Origin: Pholiota molesta
Taxonomy: Eukaryota; Basidiomycota; Agaricomycetes; Agaricales; Strophariaceae
Assembly: GCA_014925825.1 (NCBI GenBank)
Contig: JACGCK010000108.1
Coordinates: forward strand, 62,001-126,000
Reading direction: 5' to 3'
Length of the DNA: 64,000 nucleotides
Shown piece after piece: positions 48,671 through 58,075 of this stretch. The translations under genes were made by a program, and so were the position numbers. Numbering within the stretch: position 1 is the stretch's first letter; the number at the start of each line of letters is the position of its first letter. Below the pieces are notes generated by a model. That model did no database searches. It worked only from the letters and a program-made list of their open reading frames with translations, and was not told the origin of the DNA.

Positions 48671-49624
48671 TTCGAATGCGGCGCAGAAGCAGCCGCTGTA
48701 TCAAGCTGCACGCCGGGCATCAGCGCCCCGTGCTTCTTCGTCGAATCCGTCCTCCACTTCCACTTCCACTTCCACTTCCGACGACGCTGGTACTTCGTCC
48801 TTGCCGCCTTCATCGTACCTCCCATCCTCCTCCTCACCCGCGTCCTACGGATCCGGCTCCCCGTACGCCTCGCCGGGGGCGTACCCGGACGCGCTGCTGC
48901 TCGCCGTGCCGGCCGCGCACCGCCTGCGCGCGTCGTCGCCGATCGCGGAGGAGGGCAGCGAGGATGGGAGTTTTGGGTCGCGGCGGAGCTCGGTGTCTGT
49001 GTCCTCCATCAAAGCGTCCTCGATCGTAGGGCCCTCGAGTAGAGGGAGCACGCCGCTCCTGATCACGACGACAGCGGCGAGTGGTAGCAGTGGTGGTAGG
49101 AGGTCGCGCGGCGCGCCGTACACGCCGACGGACGCCGACGACGACGACGAGGCGCAGCTGTTCCCGCTCCCGCGGCGCTCGCCGTCGTCGTCGCCGAGCC
49201 CGCGCGCGTCGCCTGTGCCGGGCGTCAGGCGGAGCCCGAGTCTCGGGGGCAGTCCGAGTGCGTCAATCCAAGGCGGCAGCCCGAGCGCGTCGGTGCGCAG
49301 CCTCGTCGTGCCGGGCACGGTCGAGAGAAGGAGCAGCAGCGGTGCGAGTCAGAGGGGCGGAAGGCTGTCGCCGCTCGCGATGTGGACGGAGGATGCGCGC
49401 GGACAGCAGCAGGATGGGTAGGAGGGGAAGGATAAAATGGACGGAGAGGGTGCAGAGGAATAGGAGGTGGAGATGCTCGGCGCGTCGCTTTCGCGCCGGG
49501 TCTCGGGTGATGCCGGTCTGCGCGTCGACGCGGCGGGGCGGCAGAGCTCCAACACCGCCCCGATTACTGCGACCAGCGCGCGAGCTGGCGCTGGCGTCAC
49601 GTCTACTGCGGTGGTGGCGGTGGG
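48671..49624 (+). pseudogene. partial duplicate of the 43539-46220 gene, left part
   Basis: From NAAQKQPLYQAARRAS onward the sequence follows parent position 44720 to 45712. It lacks the parent's start, first exon and intron. Stops break the frame at 49419-49421 (after GQQQDG) and 49459-49461. The parent's NSSSTSG region is replaced by a run of Ser-Thr codons (TCCACT repeats near 48762). Similarity ends at 49624 with GGCGGTGGG, where the mobile element begins, and resumes at 55564. Confidence 0.85.
49616..49624. repeat. left target-site duplication
   Basis: GGCGGTGGG, repeated at 55564-55572 on the other side of the element. It is present once in the uninterrupted paralogue at 45704-45712. 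Confidence 0.85.
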
Positions 49625-49666
49625 TAGTCTGCTTCCAATTGTCGGCCTGACATAGGCGCAAAACTT
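49625..49666 (+). repeat. left terminal inverted repeat
   Basis: Starts TAGTCTGCTTCCAATTG and ends GGCGCAAAACTT. Pairs with 55454-55495 in inverted orientation at 31/42 positions. Confidence 0.8.
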
Positions 49667-49775
49667 GAACATCACGTGCCGTTCCCACGACCGCCGTCGC
49701 GTCCTTAATTACTTGTATCCGTATCATAGGGGATTTCGAATATAGACGCGTTTACTCACTCTGAGCACCTCTTAT

Positions 49776-52007
49776 ATGGATCAAAGCGCGCCCATTACTC
49801 CATTCAAATTTCACTCTCCAGAAGGCTGGGCGCTCTGCCGCAAAATTCTTGCCAAACGACTACCGTACGGGCCTCATGACTATCAGTTGAGCGGTATTAC
49901 GGCTGTTCTCGATGGCGTCGATATGCTGGCCATCTCTGCGACAGGTTCCGGGAAATCGGCCTACATCTATATGCTTATGCATGTTATTCTGGCAATTCTG
50001 GAGGAGCCTGCGCTTTGTCCGTCAGTGAAATTCCCAGAGGATCCGGCTATTTTAGTGATATATCCCACCACCGCACTTGAAGAAGATCAGGTATGATGCC
50101 ATCTCGCCGTTTAACACGAATCCTGACAACTCTATATTTAGGAGAGCAAGATGTCGATGCTGGGACTTACTGCGAAAGCTGTGAACGGTGTTACAAAAGC
50201 TGAAGAAGACAAGAAAGGATCGAATATATGGCAGCTCGTTGAATCGAAGATCACTGTGATCTTATTATCGCCAGAGATGCTAACCTCCCCAGGATTTGGG
50301 CAGCTGCTTGATAGCAAGAAATTTCAAGCCCGATTATACGCGATGGCCATCGATGAAGTTCATCTCCTCGCAACATGGGGCGATAAATTCCGACCAGCGT
50401 TCCGTCAGATCGGGTTCATGCGCGCTCGCTTTGCAAAACATATCGTCGCATTCGCTATGACCGCAACCCTCCAGCCCAAACACCTTCTATCAATCTGCAA
50501 TCAGATAGGTTTTAAATCCGGAAACTACCATCTTATTCGGCATTCCAATGCACGACATAATATTCAACTCATTTTCCGTACACTCAACGCTTCCTCGGCA
50601 AGCGAGAGATTTCCACAACTCGACTGGGTTCTCAATGAAACCGGAAAAACATTGATTTTCTGTCCTACAATACGTATGGGATTCAAACTGGCCATTTATT
50701 TATGGCACCTTACTCCCCGGAATGCAATTAACAAGAACATGATTCGTCTATTCAACTCTCTTAATTCGGAAAACTATAACGCGCACACTCTGAAGCTCCT
50801 CGAAGGCAATGACACATCCCAAATAACCATTGCAACCGACAAACTCTCGGTTGGTGTCGATATTTCTGATTTTCGAACCGTCGTTATTATAGATCCAAAG
50901 GACCTCGATGACCTATGGCAGAAAGCTGGTAGAGCTGGTCGCGACGCGTCCAAAGTCCCAAGAGCGCGAGTGATCGTGTACATCCTCGCAAGTACGATGA
51001 AGGCTTTTTCCGCGGCAATTACCTCACCGCATGCCAATGACGGAAATACAGCGGAGACCAAGAAAAGGAAGCGAGCCCATGGAGAAGATGAGGTAATTGA
51101 CAGCAGCCTTCGAGCTGTCGTTCTCGCCGCTTGTCATCCCACCGCAATCGATATCCAGTACGACAACCCCATGTCCAACCCCCCATGTTCTGAGGCTTGC
51201 GTAACCTGCTCTTTGTGTCCTCCATTGCTCCCTCCCCTTCTGTGCGACTGTAGTCAATGTGTGCCGGAGACTTCGACGATCAATTCCATCGCCCCGAAGC
51301 CGCGTAAAATTCAGCCGCCTCTCAATGTTCGCGTTACGCAGGAGATGCGCAAGATTGGAGTCGCCAGACTGCAGGAATTTCGGGAGCAACTATGGATCGA
51401 CGCTGACGACGCTAGCGCAGGTATGCTCCCGGTGGATTCATTTCTGCCAAATCATATTATTCAAAGCATACTCGATAATTTTGGCCTGCTCCTCAGCAAG
51501 GCCGCTCTGGAACCATTAATCAATTCCGATGGCCTGCCAACCGATTATTCCATCGCGTCCAAACTCCTGAGCCCATTTACCTCCGACATTCCAACAAAAG
51601 ATACACAGCTTCGAAGTCTTGACCTGCTCGCTGTTATATGGGAGCTTCACAGGACTTTTGATCGAATTCGCGCAGATCGCAAGGAAGACGCAAAGGTGCG
51701 ACGAGAGGCAAAGCGAGCAGAAGTTATGCGAACGGCATCGACATCGACATCGACATCGACATCGACATCGACATCGACGTCGACTCTCGATACAGAAGGT
51801 CGCGAGGATGACTCTGGTGTAGAGTCAGACTCAACGGCATCTCAAGGAGGCATTCTCGATGCTTCAAGTCTCGACACTCCAGAATCAAGCTCAGGGATTA
51901 AGTTGAGAATCAATTTACGGTATGTTTTATTCTTGAAAATTAGCAAGAGTATATTCTAATCAATATTATATAGGACTAAGGAAGTTGAGGTCATGGATAC
52001 AACGTAG
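49776..52007 (+). CDS. RecQ-like DExH helicase carried by the element
   Basis: Three exons (49776-50090, 50142-51919, 51974-52007) give 708 residues. Superfamily 2 motifs are complete: Q-like front (YQLSGITAVLDG), motif I ATGSGKS at residues 55-61, motif II DEVH at 176-179, motif III AMTAT at about 210, motif V TDKLSVGVDIS at about 337-347 and motif VI QKAGRAGRD at 365-373, the last being RecQ-like. A Cys-rich block follows (CSEACVTCSLC, CDCSQC), which could bind zinc as the RecQ C-terminal zinc domain does. An acidic, Ser/Thr-rich tail includes a (Ser-Thr)n run from a hexanucleotide repeat. The start lies 151 bp inside the left end. Its likely job is unwinding DNA during movement or replication of the element (inference). 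Confidence 0.85.
51736..51783 (+). repeat. hexanucleotide microsatellite in the helicase gene
   Basis: Seven CATCGA units plus one variant CGTCGA. They encode alternating Ser and Thr in the helicase tail. The repeat is in frame and multiples of six keep it so; length variation is expected. Confidence 0.9.
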
Positions 52008-52136
52008 ACAGAAACAAACTGAATTAAGCGCCCGAGTCAATACCATCGTCTTCGCTATCCGCATCAGAGTCGTCCTGATATAGTCGCGCTTCCATGGCTT
52101 CAATGTCTATCGTGCGTAAGACCAATGAATCATTGA

Positions 52137-55100
52137 TTATTGCTGGGAAGATGAGCTGGCCACGCTTTGCGGCGCCTCATCGTGTATTATCTCTTCGGAG
52201 TCCGTGTCAGAATCTGAGTCTTCGTTAACATTTTGATCTGGTTGGCTGAGTGTTTCAGGAGTGGCTGTTGAAGGGAGAATTCCAGTGAGTGAGGAGTTAA
52301 TTCGCGAGGATGTTGTTTTCTGAATCCATTTTTCCAGTTTCCCATCTTGCAGCTTGCGCATTCCCTTGTAAAATCGTCCACGAAGGGTTCAGTATCGAAT
52401 GTACGGCCAGAATAAAAGGAGTGTAACCCGGAAGCCTTGTAATGCTCTAGCAGTATACGAAGCTCCGCGTCTTGCTTGGCTCCAGTGTGTGTCCCTGACC
52501 GTGATTGAAGACCGACTGCATCGAACCAGGAGAGTTTGAGGCGCGCAACATGGTGAATATTACGTGACCAAGTTTGTCGAACGAACTTGTCGCCATATTC
52601 CACGCCTTTGCGCTGCACTATCGCCTCGAGAAGTCGATTAAAATACTCTTGAATAAAATCGCCAGCTGACCAATGTCCTTCCCGACCAGATAAATTTACG
52701 AGGGTGATTTGTAGGAGAGCTTTTCGGAGATCTTCATTTGCTTCAAGTTCAATCTTCGTAATCATTTCGAGAAGATATTTCGTATAGTTGGAGTGACTGG
52801 ATCCGGCAAAGGTAAAGAGCATAACCTTGATTATCTCCCAGATGCGGCCAACGTCACCATCAGCGGTGGCCAGCGTCATTTCACGCACAAACATTGCATC
52901 GCGCATGAAAGAAACTGATCGTGCAAGGACCTGATCTCCATCAAACTTTTTCGCAGGAGCGGCGGTGTCGATATTATTGGAGGTGGGCATTCCAGGAATA
53001 TGACGTGCGGATTCTGTTCCATGAGGGACGACTGACCCGGAGCCATTCATCAGAACCCCACCGTAGATAGCCTTGTCTTGTCCGCGAAGGCTGGTATACG
53101 CGCGATAGAGCTTTCGAGCCTGAATTTGAAGGTCTTCAAGGCTGGGCAGGTTTTTTTCAATGCAAGATCTTTGAAATGCGCAAGTAAATCCTCCGCGCCA
53201 AAAGATAGTCTAAGAATAACATCAGAACTTGGTCGTCGAAATAAAATAAAGTCAAAATGCAAAAGAAATATATGCGTACCTCCAACAGTCAAGCAAACGA
53301 GCATCAAGAACAAGATATGCTAGCTCCGCACTAGTATAGTAGTCAACTTTCTTGAGATTCGAAGGTTTCTTGCGCCCGATTTTTTCGGCGCTGTTTCCCA
53401 AGCTTGATGGATCACGGAGAGCGAAGAACCCCAATGCGATTCAAAGAGGCGGCTAAGATTTGTCCACTCCGTATGCCACCACTCCAAAATAGGCTCCATG
53501 GTTTCGAACGATTCGAACGCGTTCTCTTCGAATTGAAGATATTCCTTCAACTGAACCATTTTCTCGAATGTTAGGCCATCACCGCCGACAGGGAAGAGCC
53601 GTGGCTTGAAGGCATCCGCGGTTTGGCCAGTCTGCGCAAAGAAATCATGGAGCGCTTCTTTGAAGTCGGTAAGCATCGTCTCGCTGCGGCTACTCGAAGC
53701 CAGTGGGTGGATTTTTGATTGTTCGACCTTTAAGCGCTGCTTGGCTACCCGTGTACGAAACAAGAGGGAGATTTCAGGCTTGAGGTGGCCAAGCTCCGGA
53801 ATCCAATCAGCGAGCGCCTTTACCCAGTGCAAGACACCAATATTCTCAAGGTGCGTGGTATCGATCATCTTCTGCAATTGCGCAACAGTCAGTTGGCTCC
53901 GGAGATTTTTGCTAAACTGGTCACCTGTTTCAAGATTAAAACATTGATGTCAGTTCCATCCAGATTGATTTCGTAGTAAGTTGCGGCAAGACCGATATTA
54001 AGTCGGTTTTCTCGTCCAATAGCATGGTCCCGCTGTAATAGATAGTTCTGAACGTTGTCGAGCCGTATAATTCCTATAGAATTTGGATCGCGACCATGTT
54101 CTAGTGTAACAGCGGCCTCGTGCTCAGAAAGTGAACGCATAGCGCGTATGACGGAGCCATATGACGGCATTTCAGCCATGCGACTGCGATACCGAAACAG
54201 ATCTGTAGATGCGGAGGACCCAAAGTAAAGAATTCCAGTGGCCAGAGGGAGAAGCTTTGCGCGAGACGTTCGAGCGAAATTCAAGGTGCTTATAACACCG
54301 GTTACGGCCTAGATAATAAAAATTAGAAGTATTCTTTGTATTTGACTCATTCTCATTTTATAAAATAAATTAAACGTACGAGCTCTGGAGGACGCTTTAT
54401 ACGAACAACTTTCACACCATCCTGGGATCTTGGAGGTCTTGCAGCGAGTTTCATAAACAGATTCCATGTAAGTGGTTGGTGAGTTTGAATGATTTGCTGA
54501 GTACGTTCGACCGTTGCAGAACCAATATCAGTCCATTCTAGCTTTTTTGAAGCAGTTTGATGGTCGGAAAGCGATAAATGAAGGCCGCTGGAAACCTTGA
54601 TAGCATCTTCAGCCTCGTCTACCAATTTATCTTGGACAATCTGAGCAGCGAATGACGTCAAAGCAGGTCGCACAGGTTTGATCGAGTTGTAAGGAATAGA
54701 AGTCGAGTACATGAGAGGTGAATCGCGCTGAAGTCGTCCATAGGGATGCTTGATCCAGTTTAATAAAATATTTGCAGGGGTATATTGACCGTTGCCGTGA
54801 AAAAGTGCGTCATGACAGTGACCATTTGCTCTCGCGTTGCACGGGCTGCATTAGAGTTGGTTGGAAGGAGTGGATTTGATGCTGTACTATAGCCAGTAAA
54901 ATCTTGGGAGGTATGAAAAAGAAGCTCGCCATAGGACCAGTCTAGATCATGCTTCAGGAATGCATAGAACTTCTGAAGCTTGTCAAAAACAGATAGTGGC
55001 CGTTTAGTCTTTTGCTTCTTTAGAAGCGGCCCACTTGGAGTTAGTGGGTTCTCTAAATTCTCTTTGTCTTTTCTGCGGTGAGACAAGACCTTTGGAATGG

Positions 55101-55248
55101 GGGTTTGTGGAATAGGGGTTGACGAGAGAGATGCAGGATAGGGAGCGAAGTAGTTGCCTGGAGTACTAGTAAGGAGTGTGTTAAAGTGGGTATTAGGTGT
55201 CAAAGGGACACTGTTAGAGGGTATTTGGGGTATAGGAAGATTAGACAT
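52137..55248 (-). CDS. DUF6589-like protein, candidate transposase of the element
   Basis: About 940 residues in several exons. N-terminal: disordered Pro/Thr (PQTPIPKVLSHRRKDKENLE), then KLQKFYAFLKHDLDWSYGELL, NILLNWIKHPYGRL and YNSIKPVRPALTSFAAQIV. Core: LPLATGILYFGSSAST, RLDNVQNYLLQRDHAIGRE, HLENIGVLHWVKALADWIPE, FFAQTGQTADAFKPRLFPVGG, then DGLTFEKM, WWHTEWTNLSRLFESHWG, SAELAYLVLDARLLDCWR. C-terminal: ARSVSFMRDAMFVREMTLA, MLFTFAGSSHSNYTKYLLEM, FNRLLEAIVQRKGVEYGDKF. I recognise this as the DUF6589 type common in Agaricomycetes (from memory). Four frame breaks each look like one missing base in a run: A5 at 54800-54804, C4 at 53429-53432, T7 at 53151-53157 and TT at 52366-52367. Acidic residues at 54057-54059 (LDN), 53578-53580 (GGDG) and 53467-53469 (HTEW) are possible DDE catalytic candidates (inference). 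Confidence 0.75.
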
Positions 55249-55453
55249 GAGTGTATGGGTGTAAAAATAATTGTATTTCGGTGTCTACTGTGTACAATTA
55301 CCGACATATTGCAAATGCATTAGAGATGAGTGTCGCGTCGCGTCGGATTATTAGGTCACATGTTCTTAAACAGACGGGTCCTGGGAACAAATACGGTGGA
55401 AAGATACAGGCCGTGCGAGAAAAGACAAAGGCCGTGTGAATAAAAGCGTGGAA

Positions 55454-55495
55454 AAGTTTTGCGCCCATGTCGCGGGCGCGTTTGGTAGCAGACTC
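55454..55495 (-). repeat. right terminal inverted repeat
   Basis: Inverted partner of 49625-49666. It lies 68 bp inside the right border of the insertion rather than at it. Confidence 0.8.
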
Positions 55496-55563
55496 CATAT
55501 GAAGTGATTGATCGACTCATCATCAAAGCTCACGTAATATCGTAGTCTGACATCGGGAGACTA

Positions 55564-55572
55564 GGCGGTGGG
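55564..55572. repeat. right target-site duplication
   Basis: GGCGGTGGG, directly repeated from 49616-49624. Confidence 0.85.
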
Positions 55573-55963
55573 CGCGGAGCGGTGCCCGCTGTCGCCCAAG
55601 GGGCCGCGGCCCTCGTTGGCGGCTGCGCGGCGGGACCAGAATAAGGACAGGGCGCAGGGCGCGGCGGACGAGCAGGCGGCTTCTGTGGCGTCTCCTACAT
55701 CGTCTCTGCCTCCTCCAGCCCCGACGCCGCCACTGGGCGTGAACGCGCTGCCCGCGGGCGCGGCGACGCCCATCGACGTGCACGCGCACCACTTCCACCT
55801 GCCCGCGTTCCACCACCGCGCGCGCTCCGAATCCGTAGCGTCCGCCGCCCTCTCCGATGCGTCGTCCACCCCATCCACCGCCCACGTCCATCGCCTTCCA
55901 ACGACCGCGCCATCGTCCTCGCCCGACGCTGCGCCCTCGTCGCCCGCGTCCCCGACACCGGGG
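55564..55963 (+). pseudogene. partial duplicate of the 43539-46220 gene, right part
   Basis: Continues the parent from AVGAERR through ARRDQN, ADVHAHHFHLPAFHHRARSES and up to SPTPG (parent about 45704-46090), then similarity stops. The parent's last ~43 codons are absent. An open frame continues for 30 codons into unrelated sequence. Together with 48671-49624 it forms one decayed copy interrupted by the element. Confidence 0.85.
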
Positions 55964-56265
55964 CTATGTCTGACATCTGTCCGTCTGATGGTTTCTGGGG
56001 GAAGATTTTGTGGACGACCAAAGTTAAAATATGACGCCATGTCTATTTTTTAACAATGGCGATAAACCAAATCAGGTCCCAGAGCGCTCATTGACGCAAC
56101 CTTTTTTCGACCTCCCGTCTTCCATCCTCTTCTCTGATTCCGCCTCTTCTTTCAACCGAAAAGATTTTAGAAAGCTGTCCAGTTCATACTACATACCCAG
56201 CGGGGCTGGGGCACCCTCGACGCATTGTATACAGCCACCAAAAATAATGTAACAATGACAGACAG
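55964..56265. other. short intergenic stretch
   Basis: Unrelated to the parent gene's 3' flank. Pyrimidine-rich; 3' flank of the NACHT gene. Nothing supported. Confidence 0.4.
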
Positions 56266-58075
56266 TCACAGAGCTTTCCACAGACGCTCCATAAAAGAGG
56301 AAGGTCGCTCGGGCGCTCTCTCGTAATGGCCCTGTCGCCAAAGTATCCACCCGCCCTGCCCTGGCGCCCAGTCCTCCGACGTCCAGTTGTAGGAACTGAT
56401 GCCAAATTTCACATATCCTGGAGCGAACAGCTCAGAAACATGGCGATTTGCTTGTCCCTGGTCCTCAAATTGCTACGATCATATGGTATCAGCGAGTAGC
56501 ACACGAATATGCATAGCATGGATGACATACCTGCTGGTCCAAGTAATGCAGAATAGATGTGTAACACTCCTGAGCGCTGATGTGTTCCGCCATTTCCCGG
56601 CTGTAGAGTGTGAACTTGAACTGCATGATGGCGTGGTAAAGGCGCTCTCGGCGCGTCTTGATATCCCCCGCTGAAAAGAGGTTGCAGATGGCAAGCAGGC
56701 GCGAGGTCTCTTGCGCGCTCGCCCGCGGTATTTGGCGGGATGTTGGGGGTAGGACGGGGGATGCCCTCTCGAGAAACATGCAGAGCAGCTTCGTCCTGTA
56801 TTCCTCGACATCGATGTAATAGATCCCAGAGCGCGTTCTGTCCTGCAGGAAATCGGGGAGAGAGGCATGCAGGAATTTGATTCGAGTCTGGAAATGGAAC
56901 TCGATATCTCTAGAATGGGACTGACATTCGATAACAGCTAATAGATCAACCAGTAGAATTTCCAACTCGCCAGGCGCAAGCTGAAATACATGCTCATAGG
57001 CTTCAACGCTGACCCAGTTGGTAAGCAGAGAAAACGCCAAAACATCAAGCACCTTATCGAGGGCCTCGACCTGCAAAAATATGTGCTGATAGAGGGCGTC
57101 CAGCTGCGCGAACGGATTCTGGGAAGACGCTTCTCGCAAACGAATGTCGTTGATAAGTTTCAGTTGACGCGCTGGGTTAGTGCGGGGGGATGATATATAG
57201 TTGATAACGACGGATGCAAAAATGAATTGACCGGAGGACTTGGCCACGATCTCCTCGACGGCTGATTTCGGCGGCCAGTCCCGCGGGAGGAGGCGTCTGT
57301 GCAGATGCGTCTCCTTGATTATTTTGAACTTGTCAGTGAGAAAGCGTCTGATATCGTCTGATGTTTTGCTTAGATCCGAATTATCCAGCGGGATCGTGGT
57401 GAGCAGCTCAGCGACCGGGTCGAGTCCGAAAGCCGCCTCTATTTGGTATTCTCGACGACTGGTGATGAGAAATACGACGGGAATATTTCTGCGACAGGAT
57501 ACATCACCGAGTACTTTGATCAGGTTAGATTGGTGAAACCGATCATTGCATTCATCGAGGCCATCAATGAAGACTACAAACAAGCGCTGCAACTCTCTTG
57601 GTAGTCGAAGGAGGGGCTGAATGATGAGTAATTCGAGTTGCGACTCGAGTGATTGGTCGAAGATGAGTCGATCGTGTTCAATAGCTATAAGAACATCATC
57701 CTTGGTTTCTGGAATGGCACGGATGAGCTGATAGACCAGCGTAGCGATCAAAGGAGCCATGGTATTTCGAGTGGAATCCCCTCTAAAAAAGAAAAAGCTG
57801 GCGATGGCCACGGCTGAGGAGGTGAACTTTTCAGCAAGCGACTGCACGATGGCAGATTTGCCGGCGCCTGCAGCACCGCTCAGCCACAATATCCATTTCT
57901 CGCGAGCTTCTGATTGAATGGCCCAGTCGTATATCCGCTTCAGGATGTCTTCGCGGGTGTGTGGATGGCATCTAGGAGGGTCGACCCGCTGGGCAGAGTT
58001 ATGAAAGGCAGCGGGTGCGACATGCTCTAGCAGGTGCCCGAAGGCGACTTCGGCTACAGGCGTGTCAGCAATCAT
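56266..58075 (-). CDS. NACHT-domain NTPase (fungal NLR-like)
   Basis: A main exon (58075 to about 56530) followed by a last exon (about 56474-56266) gives close to 590 residues. Seen: the FHNSAQRVDPPRCHPHTREDIL leader typical of Agaricomycete NACHT proteins, a P-loop LSGAAGAGKS at residues 65-74, LASFFFF-like strand (IASFFFFRGD), Walker B FVVFIDGLDEC at about 166-176, sensor-like FLITSRRE and the winged region SGQFIFASVVINYI. The C-terminus (AEHISAQECYTSILHYLDQQ, then QFEDQGQANRHVSELF) shows no WD, ankyrin or TPR repeats. Such proteins are studied as candidates for non-self recognition; no such role can be shown here. The true start may lie in an upstream exon, since many relatives carry a longer N-terminal part. 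Confidence 0.85.

Larger units (their letters stand above)
49625..55563. mobile_element. 5.94-kb helicase + DUF6589-like DNA element with TIRs and 9-bp TSD
   Basis: An insertion that splits the duplicate gene. The borders are exact because both flanks align to the uninterrupted paralogue with a 9-bp overlap (GGCGGTGGG). Imperfect terminal inverted repeats of 42 bp lie at 49625-49666 and 55454-55495: 31 of 42 positions match without gaps, including AGTCTGCT, CCAA, GACAT and GGCGCAAAACTT. The first and last six bases of the insertion are TAGTCT and AGACTA. It holds two genes facing each other, a RecQ-like helicase (+) and a DUF6589-like gene (-), whose stops are about 130 bp apart. There is no reverse transcriptase, integrase core or Helitron Rep. 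The 9-bp duplication fits MULE-like or KDZ-like superfamilies in length only; I do not recognise a known superfamily. Confidence 0.85.

Noticed and set aside
48492..49421. A 309-codon frame starting before the duplicate as an intact gene
   Set aside because: Its first 60 codons are F-box-like 3' flank, it lacks the parent's first exon, and stops follow; better read as a pseudogene.
49625..55563. Helitron, because a helicase is present
   Set aside because: The helicase is RecQ-like, not Pif1-like; no Rep domain; and there are inverted repeats and a target duplication, which Helitrons lack.
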